A stretch of DNA of 64,000 nt, taken from the NCBI RefSeq assembly GCF_028858725.1, contig NC_084767.1, positions 4,019,501 to 4,083,500 of the forward strand, written 5' to 3'. Origin of the DNA: Colius striatus. Its lineage: Eukaryota; Chordata; Aves; Coliiformes; Coliidae. The position numbers were made by a program, and so were the translations under genes. The notes under the pieces are model-generated. The model was not told the origin of the DNA. It ran no database searches and saw only the letters and a list, made by a program, of their open reading frames with translations. Of the stretch, positions 25,300 to 36,600 are shown in pieces (position 1 is the stretch's first letter; each line of letters begins with the position of its first letter).

Positions 25300-26450
25300 C
25301 TTTATAACCTGAATGACATGTAGTGTCATAAAAACTCCTGCTAAAACTCACTCTGTCCTTTCAAGATGGCAATTTTGACGTCAATGTCTGTCTTTTCAAC
25401 CATCAGATACAGCAGCTCATCTGGATGAGAACTGGCAAGGCAGAGATTGCCTACAAAGTATCTCCTAACGTGTATTCCTTCCATGCATTATTTCAGTTAA
25501 GCACGTAATTCAGCGTGTCGTGCAGATGTCTTCCTCATTCTCTCGGGGGGGAAAAGAAATGTACTACTGTGGAAACAAAAAGGGGCAAAATAGATGCTTT
25601 TGGCCAATGCTGTTATCTGGTGACTAAGCAGACTGCAGTCTAATATGTCTCAATTCTGAACAGCCGCATTTTGACAATCCTTTTCGCACATAATTACCAA
25701 CAGAGCTTCCATTTTTCTCTAGCTAGTGCGGCAGTCAAAGAAATCATGACTGTTCAGCATTATCTGCCTTATATTAGTTGTAATCACATCGCATTTTTGT
25801 TTATATCCACAAGTAATAAAAACCATGCCTATCTTTAGTTTGACTTAAAGAATAAAGTAAATACATAATTCTGGCAAATTGCTTGGAATTATAGTTTAAG
25901 AGCATCTGGTTCAGATATTCTGTAGCAAATTGTTGGCACCCACATTGCCACTTCTTCTGAGGTTCTCTTTTTTTTCTTTCATTTGAACCAAAATGTTCTC
26001 AGAAACATGTGGTTTTCGTCCAATTTCCATGTAATCCGTTTTATGATGGCCGCAAAGCTTATAAAGTTTGAAACTTCAACTACCTGGGCAGAAAGGATTG
26101 TTTCTGGACACTCATTACACAGCTGATTAACTGAGGAATAAACAATTCTGGCATGCAACCCAGCGTGTCTGTTGTTTTGGCTTTTGGTCTCAAGGAGTTG
26201 TCTTTCTCGAAATACCTCCCCAGGTACAATGTGTACATTCCACCCCGGTTTGCTCACAAATTACGTACCTCTCTTTTATGTCAAGTCCAATATAGCTGCA
26301 CCAGGTTTTCTTATTCCACATAAAAAGTAACCAATTACTTGAGTAAATACCTGTTTTAAAAATATCACAGAGTGGTTTCCTGCTGCTCTAAATGCTAAAA
26401 AGCATGGCAGCATTTCTGACGCTTATAAATCTTTCACATAGTTCATATTC
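25300..26450. promoter_or_regulatory. Candidate conserved non-coding block with perfect CRE
   Basis: Non-repetitive, A/T-rich sequence with retained CpGs and many homeobox-like TAAT or ATTA cores. It contains TTGACGTCAA at 25375-25384, a perfect ten-base palindrome holding the full cAMP response element TGACGTCA. It is 5 kb upstream of the STC2 start, so it could act on that gene (inference). Confidence 0.3.
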
Positions 26451-29039
26451 TATCAAAGAAGCCAGACCATCTTTAAACCTGGTGCATAACTCACTGAGAC
26501 CATTTCTCAAATACCCAGGTTTTGTACAAGCAACACAGGAAAACGTGGCTGTAGAATTTTTAACGCAATTAGCTCTGACTTTTCTCACATTTCCTTCTCT
26601 GTGGCTTTATTAGCAACTTCTGCCCGTTCATCATAAAAACTACCGTTGCCAGAGATTCAAAATACCAAATTGATGATGATGAGGGAAAAGTGGCTTAAAA
26701 TACAACCCTCTGAAGCTTCCCAACAGACCTAGATTTACTAACAGGTTCTCCAGTGTCAAATCCCATTTCAGTCACTGTCAGCAGCTTTATTCGCACCATC
26801 CAAGAACCAGCTTGTGGGAATTAAATCAACACATTCCCAGAGCAGGTCCCACACCAGGAGGAACCAAGTCCAAGAGGCAGCTTCCTCCACTCTCCCGACC
26901 ACTTTCCCAGCAACGCTTTGCAGCTCTGGGCTGGCTTAGTAATGATGTGTCATTTGCAAGTCAGCACCTTGCACTAAGCCCTGAGGTGGGGAAATTACCC
27001 AGGAGAAGAGGCAACAATAAATTCCCCTGTCTTGCTTATTTTCTCAAGTCTGATGAAATCCCAGTGCGCTGCTGGGGCTGCACAGCACAGCTTACTCTAA
27101 CTCTACTGTGAAATGTGTTTAGTCACAGATAAAAAAACCTCAGAATCCAGAGCTCGACACACCTTCCTCACAGCATCCTCTTCCCTTTTGAAGTCATCAG
27201 CCTCACCGTCCTTCAGAACTGGGTGTGCTCGCTCTCTCCCTGTGTGCTGGAGCTTCTCGCACAGCATTCCTCAGCCTTCACCTGCCTTCAACAGCCTTGC
27301 AGGAACACAGCCCTGTTAATAATCATGAGAGTAGCTCATCTCCCTAAAAACCCCAAACAATTAAATTCTTCCCATTTAAAGGTAATTGCAAAATGCTGGT
27401 GCTACTGCTTGATCACATAAAGTTTGAATCAAATTATGACACACTCTTAAAAAGCAAAACCTACGCATGTTGGCTAAAGGGAACTCAAAAGTGTATTCCT
27501 AAGCAGTCATTCAAAACTGCTGGAAGTAGTTGTGACCCCATCTGAAGAGTTTCTCCTCAAACATGTCATCAAATGCCTCACAACTGGACACTGCAACGAG
27601 GCACCTGCGTCCTCCACGTAAGCTCCCTGCTGCTGCTGGAGCAAAGCTGCAGGCTCAGTGCCTCAGGATTCAGGCATCCCAAGTCTCCTGGAAACCAGCC
27701 TCTTAATCACTGGCATTGGTAACTATTCTATAAAATTACCTGGCACTCGAACTGGCAGCTGATCGTGCTGCCAGGGAGCGAGTTACACCACGCTCCAAAA
27801 GATGCCAAATTTGCTAGAGCATGACTTGTGTATCATCTGCATTTTTCCTGACAGCGCTCACCTTTAAAAATGCAGGCACAGCCTCTTGCCTTGCTAAGGA
27901 AGGGCTGAGTGGGACCAGATCCTCTAATCCCAGAAAGCACCCTGAGGAGTGACCTCGAGAGAGAAAAGCCGGGGAAAAATCCCACATTCCTAGGTGGCAC
28001 CCGTCACCCGGCAATGTCTACTGAGCAGGATAGAGATGGGATATACTCAACGTGCTGACAGCCGGCAGATTTCTCCACCAAAGAGTGACACGAGGGGGTG
28101 CTATTTTAGACACGGTTTTGGTAAGGAAAAGATCTGAAAATAACCTTGTATAGAGCGATTAATACAGAATGGGCTTGAAAGGGAGGATGAGCTGCACTAG
28201 GGCAGCCAAGGCTGCGTGATGGAAAGGACACACTCTGAGAAATGATGGGGACTGACTATAGAAGTCAATGCGAGGGAGGAACGTGGGGTCTGGTGCGTGG
28301 AGGGTATATGTAAATTTCTTTAAGTCAAAAAGGCAAAACCCACCTGAAAACTGTAACTTTAAAAAGAGGCAGAAAGATTGATGAGGAATGGCTGCAGGAA
28401 GGCATCGGACCTAAAGCAGCAAGAAAAAGGCATTAGAGGAAAGCATGATCTGTGAGGCACACACACACACAAATATATATAGGTATAGCACAAACTTGCT
28501 GGTTAGGAACAGGACGTTGGTTGTTACCTCCTCCAACAGATAAAAACTGCTATCCCTTAAATTCTCCTGCCCATACTTCCCTCTGTGCTGCTCCTGAGTT
28601 CACTCAAGTCTTTGAAAACTGGAGATGAGAATTGTTTAAAAGTCAAGCTAGTTAGACCTAGCAAAGGCAATTAAAGAGCAAAACTCTTCAGCAGTATAAA
28701 TAGTAAGAGAACAAGGACAAAAGAAGGGCCAGCAGGCACTCCGGGTGAGGTAAAAATGAAGAAGAAAAACCTATTCCTTTAATAGCCCTGCGCTCAAAAA
28801 GGGCAGAGCCCATCCCAGGGGCACGGGGGCTTTGCTGCCATCCGCGCTGGCACGGCGGGCTCCTCGGAGGAGAGCTGCAAGTTGCAGTTTACAAGGTAGC
28901 AGCGTGTTGATAAAAGGGAATTTCCACGGGAGCTTGGCAGCACCGTTAAGAATTTCAATCTTAACAAGCTGTTTCGAAGTCAAACCCTAAAGAACGATAA
29001 ACAAACTTTGCACCGCTCAGACCCAGCAAACAAACCTCC
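26451..29039. other. Non-coding approach to the STC2 CpG island
   Basis: G+C rises gradually, with a GC-rich shoulder at 28,790-28,880. No coding frame or repeat apart from the CA/AT run at 28,460. Confidence 0.65.
28460..28480 (+). repeat. CA then AT dinucleotide run
   Basis: About six CA units followed by AATATATATA, a short compound microsatellite. Confidence 0.8.
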
Positions 29040-29300
29040 CGGCCTGGGACAAAACCAGGGGAGGCCCAGGCGCACGGGGGTGGTGGGGGCGGCGGGGGAT
29101 GGGGATGTCTCGGGGGCTGTACGGGGGGGGGTGTCAAAACGTGCCGGCTGGTGCGTAGCCGTGGAGCCATGGTCCTGCGGCGCGGTGTCACGTCCCGCCG
29201 AGGAGACCCTTGCTCGGGGAGGTGTGAGTGGATTTCCTCAAGTGCATTTTGACAGCTGTGAGGAAGCGGGCGGTTGCAGCAGCTGGAGACATTCCTGGCT

Positions 29301-29320
29301 GCGTGTGTGTGTGTGTGTGT
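29301..29320 (+). repeat. GT dinucleotide run in the CpG island
   Basis: Twenty bases of strictly alternating purine and pyrimidine (GC followed by nine GT). This is a Z-DNA-prone sequence about 1.1 kb upstream of the inferred STC2 start. Confidence 0.85.
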
Positions 29321-29403
29321 CCCACCCCGGCGGGACCCCCGCCCCCGGCACGGCCTCGGGGGGCTGCCGGAGGAGGCGGGGGCTGCGCGGGGCCGGCAGG
29401 GTC

Positions 29404-29412
29404 TGATGAAAC
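29404..29412 (+). promoter_or_regulatory. C/EBP-ATF composite (CARE) match
   Basis: TGATGAAAC fits TGATGNAAN, the element used by ATF4 with C/EBP partners. It is about 1 kb upstream of the inferred STC2 start. STC2 is a known PERK-ATF4 target in mammals, which makes the match plausible, but a seven-base pattern is expected several times by chance in 64 kb. Confidence 0.25.
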
Positions 29413-29779
29413 ATCTGATGTGCATTACGGCAGGGCAAGGGGAGACACGCACGCCCCCTCCCCAGCGAGCGCGGCACTTCTCATCACCTGCTAGAGATTT
29501 TCCTGCGCCATCCCCCCCCTTCCCCGCTTCAGCTACTGGACAAAAGGGAGCAGCCAGGGCTGCCTGTGGGTTGCTCTGGGGGAAGCTTGCACGGGTGATG
29601 CTCTCCTCCCGGTGGCTGAAAGGGGAAGGGGGGTACCAAGGAAAGCAGCCCCCGTCCCTGCTCACCCGGCTGGGTCTGCATTCGGGTACCCTGTCCGTCT
29701 TCCCACCCCGCCCCCACCTCAGTGATGGATTTGGCCCCGATTCCCTCGGAGCTCGCAGGGTACAACATACCAGCGCGGA

Positions 29780-29792
29780 GGGGGGGGGGGGG
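29780..29792 (+). repeat. Poly-G run of 13
   Basis: An uninterrupted run of 13 G inside the CpG island. Prone to length variation and sequencing error. Confidence 0.9.
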
Positions 29793-30256
29793 AAAGACTG
29801 GAGGATTTCCAAGAAAGTCAGTGTAAGAGATGCTTCGAAGAGGAATTTCTTTCCTTTTAAATCAAGTCTTGCAATGAGCCGTCAGTGCCGCAGGACGGCC
29901 GGCTCCAGGCACCGCACTCCCGCTGCTCCCCGCGCAAGGGCAGCGGCGGCGTCTGGAGCTGCCCGAAGTTGCCTTCCCGGCCGCGGCTGGGGGGGACTGG
30001 CCGGTGGCTCGCTGCTGCCTCCCTCCCTCCGGCCCTCCGAGCGGCCGCTTGTCAAAATCCCGCTTCTTTACCTTTTTTTTATTACCCTCTGCACATCCCC
30101 TCCTCCCCTCTGCGCCCGTACCGCCGGGGGGAGGCAATACTTGCGGGGCGAGGCAGCGGCTGCCCGCTGCCCCCCGCACGCCCATCCCCCGCGGCACGGC
30201 ACGGAGCGGGAGCAGGGGGGAGGACCGGGCGAGGCGGGAGGCTGCAACCTGCCGGC

Positions 30257-30285
30257 GGGGCAGGGCCGGGCCGGGCCGGGCAGGG
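30257..30285 (+). promoter_or_regulatory. G-quadruplex-forming motif in STC2 promoter
   Basis: Six runs of at least three G (starting at 30257, 30263, 30268, 30273, 30278 and 30283) are separated by two-base loops. Four such runs with loops of one to seven bases satisfy the standard intramolecular quadruplex pattern; two-base loops predict high stability. It lies about 140 bases upstream of the inferred start on the coding strand. Confidence 0.7.
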
Positions 30286-30301
30286 CCGGCCCCCGGCGGG
30301 C

Positions 30302-30426
30302 GGGCGGAGCGGGGCGGCGGCTGCCATTGGCCACGGCGCGGAGCGACACCTGCTCGGCTCCCTCATGCGAGTGACACCGGGGCTCGGCGGGGATATTTGA
30401 GGCACCTCCGGCACTTGTAGCAGCCA
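30302..30426 (+). promoter_or_regulatory. STC2: STC2 proximal promoter: GC boxes, inverted CCAAT, TATA-like element, inferred start site
   Basis: Seen: GGGCGG at 30302-30307 and GGGGCGG at 30311-30317 (Sp1/KLF type), ATTGG (inverted CCAAT) at 30326-30330 joined directly to CCACG, and an AT-rich element ATATTTGA at 30393-30400, the only TATA-like sequence in an otherwise GC-rich stretch. About 30 bases downstream is an initiator-like CCAGTCC centred at 30426. I infer transcription starting around 30420-30430, giving a 5' UTR of about 115 bases. CpG-island promoters often use scattered starts, so longer 5' UTRs are possible. Confidence 0.55.
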
Positions 30427-30453
30427 GTCCGCGCTCGCCGCCGTGCCGGGCAC

Positions 30454-30624
30454 ATGCGGTTCGCGGGGCCGCGGCGAGGAGTGCGCTGGGCCCGGGTGCG
30501 GCACCCCGCGGGGGAGGACGCGGCGGCGGGAAGGCGCGACCATGTGCGCGGAGCTCCGCGGGAAGCTGTTGGCACTGGCCCTGCTGCTCGCCAGCGCCCG
30601 GGCAGCGGCGGCCGCGGCCACTGA
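30454..30624 (+). other. Upstream ORF overlapping the STC2 start codon
   Basis: An ATG at 30454 opens a 56-codon frame ending with TGA at 30622-30624, in a different frame from STC2 and running past its ATG at 30542. The context is weak (C at -3, C at +4), so most ribosomes would probably scan through to the STC2 ATG. It is only translated if transcription starts upstream of 30454, as inferred. No family resemblance in the peptide, so any role would be regulatory. Confidence 0.5.
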
Positions 30625-30698
30625 GGCCACTCACCCGCCGGAGGGGCCGCAGGACAGGACCCCGCAACAGAAGGGGCGACTGTCCCTGCAGAACACAG
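30542..30698 (+). CDS. STC2: STC2 coding exon 1 (signal peptide and N-terminus)
   Basis: Encodes residues 1-52 plus the first base of codon 53. The donor is G|gtacgg at 30699. The hydrophobic stretch LLALALLLASA is followed by six consecutive alanines encoded by GC-rich GCN codons, so the signal peptidase site is probably inside or just after that run. The mature N-terminus keeps the PPEGPQDR and QQKGRLSLQNT segments typical of STC2. The frame is also open upstream to a GTG at 30443, but the family start and the Kozak A at -3 support ATG 30542. Confidence 0.97.
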
Positions 30699-33600
30699 GT
30701 ACGGGGGGGAGAGATGCGAGGATGGTGTGAGTGTGCCTCCCCCAACCCACTCCCCCCCCACCCTCCCCCCCCACTCTTCCCCCGCTGTTTCTGGGCAAGT
30801 AGCCGCGTTGAGTTCTGACAGGCGCTTTATTTCGGTGTCTGACTGTCAGGCATAAATCGTTAGAGGAAGTAAGAGCTCGCTCCTCGTTACCTTTAAAGCC
30901 CGGCTTCGGCAAGCACGTGTTGCCCTTGCAACAGCCGCCGCAGCCGCGCCGGGCGCTGAGTCGCTGCGGAGCGGGGCCGGGGGCGGTGGGAGCCCCGCGG
31001 GGATGCTCGGCCGAGCAGGAGAAAGTTTCTCGGCGCAGCGTTTGAAACCGGGTCGGGGACGAGGGAGGGGGAGGGCAGCGGACGGACGGGGAGGGAAGAA
31101 GGGGAAGCGGCTGGAAATGACTGGGGCTTTGCCTTCCTCCATAGGGAGCCGTGCAATGATGCAACGGACCGGGGGTTTTCTCTCCTCCCCTCCCGCCCCC
31201 TGCGCTCCCTCCCCCGGGTATTATCTGCCTAGAAAGAGAGCTGAGGCGTGCACTTCGCTGGATTGCTTCCCAGCCGTGCAAAGAGAGAGCGCGGGATCCA
31301 GACGCTTCCCTTCCCCCCCCACCTCTCCTTTTTCGCCCCTTTTTTTTAACACTCTCAGCGCTGCGAAACGTGTTTAAACACACACGAGCAGGAATGCACG
31401 AATGCCCATTAGGGACTGCCACATGTGAATCACGGCACTGTGCAGTTCTCAGCACGCTGGAGCCAGGACATGTGATCCGGCAAAGGGTTTGCATCCGGAT
31501 GCCAACACAAGCACTACAGCTGAGCTCCCGGCCCCAAAAAAGCCCAGCTCCGCGCTCTGTAGCTCTCCACAAAGACCTCCATTTTCCACCCTCCCCGGTG
31601 CGCGCCCGGCTTTGCGCAGCTTCTCGCGTGGGGCTCAGACGCTCCCTGGAGCCGACCCCGCCGTTCCCGTGTCCCACCCCCAGACGCACTTTGGGGCAGG
31701 TGGAGGGAAGGGGAAGGAAAGCGGCGGCACCGATTTGGTTTTTGAGCCGGGCAGAGGGAGGAACGTGCGTGTGAACCCCATCAGACTCCGCGTTTCTCAT
31801 CCGCGGCTCCTCTCTCTGCCTTGCAGCGGGTTGAAAGGAGAGCGAAAGTTGCTGTAAAGATTTGCAAATGGCCCGCATGGCAAAGGAGGAGGCTGGGGAT
31901 GGCTGAAATACGCTGCGGTTCGGAGGGGGATTAGGCTGGCTCCCAAGGCGAGCTTTAATTAAAGGTACCACTAGGGCACAGAGTACAGGAATTCTTAGCA
32001 TCCTCAGTTCTGGTCTAAAAGCTGCCCCTGTTTAACTTTATCCCCAGGCTTTTTCAGCAACCACCTTCCCTGTGGCAGTACTACTACATCCTTTTTTTTT
32101 CTTTTTAAAGGACCAGAAGCTGGCTTGTTAAGAATTAGATTTTAGGGTTGGGGGTTTTTTTTGGTGAGTAAGTATTAGACAGCATTTTTTTTCATTATTA
32201 CGTAACATCTGAAAGGGCAGAATAAACACATGTAATAGCTAGCTCCAGTAGATTATTCTATGTACTACGTATAGAAATATGCATACTTTATATCTACTTT
32301 TTCAACTCATTCCTGCATAGGTGAGGATGTAGTTGCAGCTTTATGCAACACTTGGTGCAAAGGATTTCATCAGTGAGACTTTTGCCACTAACTTTGTAGG
32401 CATCAGAACAGGGGAAACTAAGTCTGGAACAACATCACTGTGCTACATCACAAGAAACTAGCTCAAAGTACCAGAAATTAGAAAATTTAGCTGTATGGTT
32501 CCCGGGCTTCTCATTTTTTTGTGCTTGATTTTGATGGGAGTCTTTGTACAAGCCAGCCAGCAAAAAAATCACGCTTGTTCTTTCCTCCTGAGGAATGCAG
32601 AAGCATTAGACAGTTCTCAAGTGAAATAGCTTGACGTAAGCATAGTGGATTTGGCATTTACTTCTTGGCTATCACTTTCACAACACAATACATCCAAGTT
32701 TTGGCTAATTTCTGCCAAAAGTGGGCATGCTGTGGGTACAGTAACTGTTGTCACGCAGTTTTGCTGGCAAACGGATGGTGTGAGCAAAATAACCCTTTCC
32801 CTTCCCCACCCTACATGCACCCCACCAGCTTCTGTGCACAGTTCTGGGAATTAACTGTCATCAATGCTTGTTTTAGCTGAAATCCAGCACTGCCTGGTTA
32901 ATGCTGGCGATGTGGGCTGTGGAGTGTTTGAATGCTTTGAAAACAATTCCTGCGAGATCCGAGGCTTACACGAGATCTGCATGACATTCCTGCACAACGC
33001 TGGGAAATTTGATGCCCAGGTAACATGGGGAAATGTCTTATGTATCTGCTTGCTTCTAATATCCACTGGGCTGTACTTTAGTTCCTTAACACATCTTTGC
33101 AATAAAAGCCAGGTTACCATTATGGAGCAAATCTACTTTTGTACATCACCAGCTTCACTATGAATTGTTCTGTTGAAGGGTCCAGGGTTGAAACCCCAGA
33201 ACAGTAGTGGAGCAGCAGTGTGTGACTTGTCCCAGGAGACAGGCTGTCTCTCGTTACAGCTCCCTGGATCACTTCCTCCTCTTGTGCCCAGGATAACTAA
33301 ATCAGAACACTAATATAGCTGAACGTGGTATTCAGAAACAGTAAGTGGCTTAAGCTTCTACACTGTGTTTGTCCAAAGCTGATTCTGAAATGGCAGCTCG
33401 AGCACTCAGTTCATTCACACACATCAAAATATTTCCCAGTGTGCAGTAATTAAAGTTGGTTCTCAAGACTTGCACACAGCCAGGTTCCAGCAGCCTCCCA
33501 AAGCTGTTCTATTCAAATAAGTCCTTGGTTCGAGCACTGATGTTAAAATGCATTACTCTGATGGTATGTGGTATTAAGTTTGTCTCCTTCATTTTCTCCC

Positions 33601-36600
33601 CAGACCATTTACACATCACTGAGACATCCTGTTATTATGTCTTGTAAACCTCCTTTCCTGTTTCACTGTGAAGGGAAGAGAACATTGTGACGGGCCAGTG
33701 GCATTTGGCAGTTTACAGTATGACTTGACTAAAAGCCCCAGCTACATGGCACTGTTCAAAGCATGGTATAAAGCAGAGCTGCCTTCAGGATTCAGCCTGT
33801 TGCATAAGGGATGGTGGGACCACCCAGTAAGAAACACTTTTGAAGGGCTGGAGCTTTGGGTTCAAGGTTGCTGGAAGGGTCTGACTAGCCATTAAAACGG
33901 GAGTTGTTTCTTCTCTGGGCATCTAGGCACAATATTCTGTCAGGGAACAAAGTGAACCAAAGAAGTAAGTCCTGTTGGGAAGGAAATGTGCCAGTGAAGG
34001 TTGAGTGTAGCCATTGACTTCTGTTCCCTGGGATTCCCTGATGTTGCTGATCAAATACAGCCTGTTTCACATCTGAGTGGTGCAGAAGTGATAAACCCCT
34101 GGAGCTTTACTTAATATTGAGGTGACTTCAGCCTCTGCTATGACATGGCTTTTCATGGCTCGCCTCTGGATGACCTACAGTCATTTCAGGCTGCTTTAAA
34201 TGACAAGACTGACATTGGCCATTTTCTGTTCTCTACTTTCTACTATCCTTCCCTCCCTGAAACCTGAGAATCGATGCCAGGTTTGGTTTATATAAGAATT
34301 TTCCTTTTTATCCCTATTTGCCTGCTGTGCTGTGGGTGTTTGCTACTGAAGGGAAGGGCAAGGAAGTGCCTTTGGTACGAGGAGTAGAAACAGATGATGG
34401 CTGAAGCAGTTCTTTGATCAGCAAGAAACATTTCTGGCTTGAAACAGTTTGGGGATAACATCTGCTTGCAAGTCTGGGTGAACCTTCGTTAATGTCAGTG
34501 GAGCTGTGCCAGTGTACTCTCTGGATAAAGGATGACAAGAATTTGGTCTTCATGAAGCATTTGTGTAAAAAAAAAAAAACCCATCTGAAGCTAATGTAAG
34601 AGATGGAGGCAGTGCAGAGGCTTCCACACTCCTCTTGCTCAGCAAAGGGAGTCTGAGCAGAACTGTCACATACCATGTAGGGCAACCACAGTGCCAGATA
34701 GCAAAGGCAAAAGGAAGGGGTGGTTTTGATGCCCACTGAAGTAACTGAATGAAGGAGTCACAAACTGGTTAGAGATGCTGCTGAAGCAGCTTTCCTGCAG
34801 CTTATGCTTTTACTTTCCTGATTTTAATTTTTTTTCTTAATCTCACTCAACTTTCTGCAGCAAACACACATCAAGACACTGTAGGACTATTGCTAGTCCC
34901 TCTCTGAGGAATGGGTAGTAGAGAAAATACTGACAGCTGTGGAATGGGGTAGGTGCAGATAGGTGGTGCTTACATGTCTGCAAGTTTGCAAACTCATTTT
35001 AAAACTAAAAACAAAGAGCCCCTAACTTGAAGTTACTGAGTTGGGTATCTGCTTGTGGTCCTGGAGACCTTGGCCATGGCAGGGTGTCTCCTTCTTTGTG
35101 TGAATCTGCTGTGCTGCCACTCCAGAAGCGAATGAAGCCAGTAACTTGAGCACTGATTTACTTCAAGGTGTTTACTTTTGCCCTTTCCCTTGTTGGGCAT
35201 TCAGTGGTTAAGACAGAGGAAACCTCAAAATACCAGTGAGGAAGCTCTGTGTGTTCAGCTCCAGTGGGATAGGAAAGCTGGGTAACATGGACTGGTCTTT
35301 AACAGCAGAGAAACAAAGTGGGGGAGGGAGGAACATTAAGTGATACCCTTAGCAATGTAATAACCCTTGACATTGTCCCCCAGAGGAGCAGCTAGCTGGG
35401 CATAAATCAGCTGCTGTGCTTAATGGACAAAAATACAGACCTGCTCCGTTTCGTTTCTTCTCAGGGAAAATCCTTCATTAAAGACGCTCTGAAGTGTAAG
35501 GCTCATGCCTTGAGGCATAAATTCAGCTGCATCAGCCGTAAGTGCCCTGCCATTAAAGAGATGGTGTTCCAGTTACAGCGGGAGTGCTACCTGAAGCATG
35601 ACCTCTGCTCCGCTGCCAAGGAGAACGTCCAGGTCATTGTGGAGATGATTCACTTCAAAGACCTGCTGCAGCATGAGTAAGTGCCTCCATGCCAGTGTAG
35701 TCAGGGGTGTGGGAGCTCCTTCCAGGAGCATGATGGTGCCAATGGGCTGTGCAGCTGCCCAAGAGCTGTTCCACCTCCTTCTGGTCTTAAGCATGTCTTG
35801 TTTTCCCATGTCCTAGGCTGAGCTAATGCTTTCTTCGCAGGGGCCCTTAAACTGGATTATTTACAAAGGGCTAGATGTGACTGTGAATGAGATAGAATGG
35901 ATTGAAGTTGGATCTCCCTGTCTCTTTGGTCCTTTAGCAAATACAGTGTTGGTCTTTGTTTCCAGAGGCATCTCTCAATGTCTCTGCACTTTCTGAGCTC
36001 AAAGGCAACATTCCTGACCCCAGTATCCGTTAAAGATGACAGCTGGAGGAGAAGGGGAAAGAAGGTCTATGCAAAGTTGTCAGTAAGATGACAATTTCTT
36101 CTTTAAATACATACTTTTAAATGTCTTGTAGTTAATTGTCCTTGAAAGAGCTGCAGTCCCCCAGGTAATCTCCCATTCATCTTACTCCTTATTAATCTCA
36201 GATGCTTTTTAATAAAACATGGAGGTGTACGAAGTGAAGGCACAAGTCAGACTTTGAGGAGCTCATCCCTCAGACTCGGAACACAGCTGCCCTCCAAGGA
36301 ATGGCAGGCATGAATCCTATTTGGAATTGATCAAAGCTGCTACGTGACAGCAACAAACCAGGCACAAGCTGCTTGTACCAACTCTTTGTGCACAGATGCA
36401 AAAATCAGAGGCTGTTTTTCTTGCAGGTGAACATCGCGTTCTCAAACAAGAAGGCTGAGCCACAGCCTGGCAGTAGGTTTAACCTAAGAGCATCTTCTTA
36501 CCACACCTCTATGCTTTCTTAGTCCTATTGAATACTAGCGCAGAAACACCAAATCCCAGCAGTTGGGATGGATCCTGTTTGGGTTTGGAGGATTTTTGTT

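Larger units (their letters stand above)
29040..31760. promoter_or_regulatory. STC2: CpG island over STC2 promoter, exon 1 and start of intron 1
   Basis: CpG dinucleotides and G+C are far denser here than in the flanking DNA, peaking around 29,900-30,700. Such islands mark broadly active or developmentally regulated vertebrate promoters. The edges are estimated by eye; a smaller GC-rich shoulder starts near 28,790. The long open frames on both strands here are a by-product of the lack of A/T-rich stop codons. Confidence 0.9.

Noticed and set aside
29274..30374. 366-codon plus-strand open frame in the CpG island
   Set aside because: It overlaps the STC2 promoter, is matched by similar frames on both strands, and is full of Gly, Ala, Pro and Arg as expected from GC-rich DNA. 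No domain or homologue recognised.
30443..30541. Extended STC2 N-terminus from an in-frame GTG
   Set aside because: The frame is open, but the ATG at 30542 gives the family's conserved MCAE start with a good Kozak A at -3, and a non-AUG extension would place residues before the signal peptide.
31966..31980. CTCF-like CCACTAGGG core in intron 1
   Set aside because: The second half of the core motif does not match, so it is too weak to report as a site.
30631..32001. 456-codon minus-strand open frame
   Set aside because: It lies antisense to exon 1 and intron 1 in GC-rich sequence, with low-complexity residues and no recognisable domain. A divergent non-coding transcript is possible but the frame itself is most likely an artefact.
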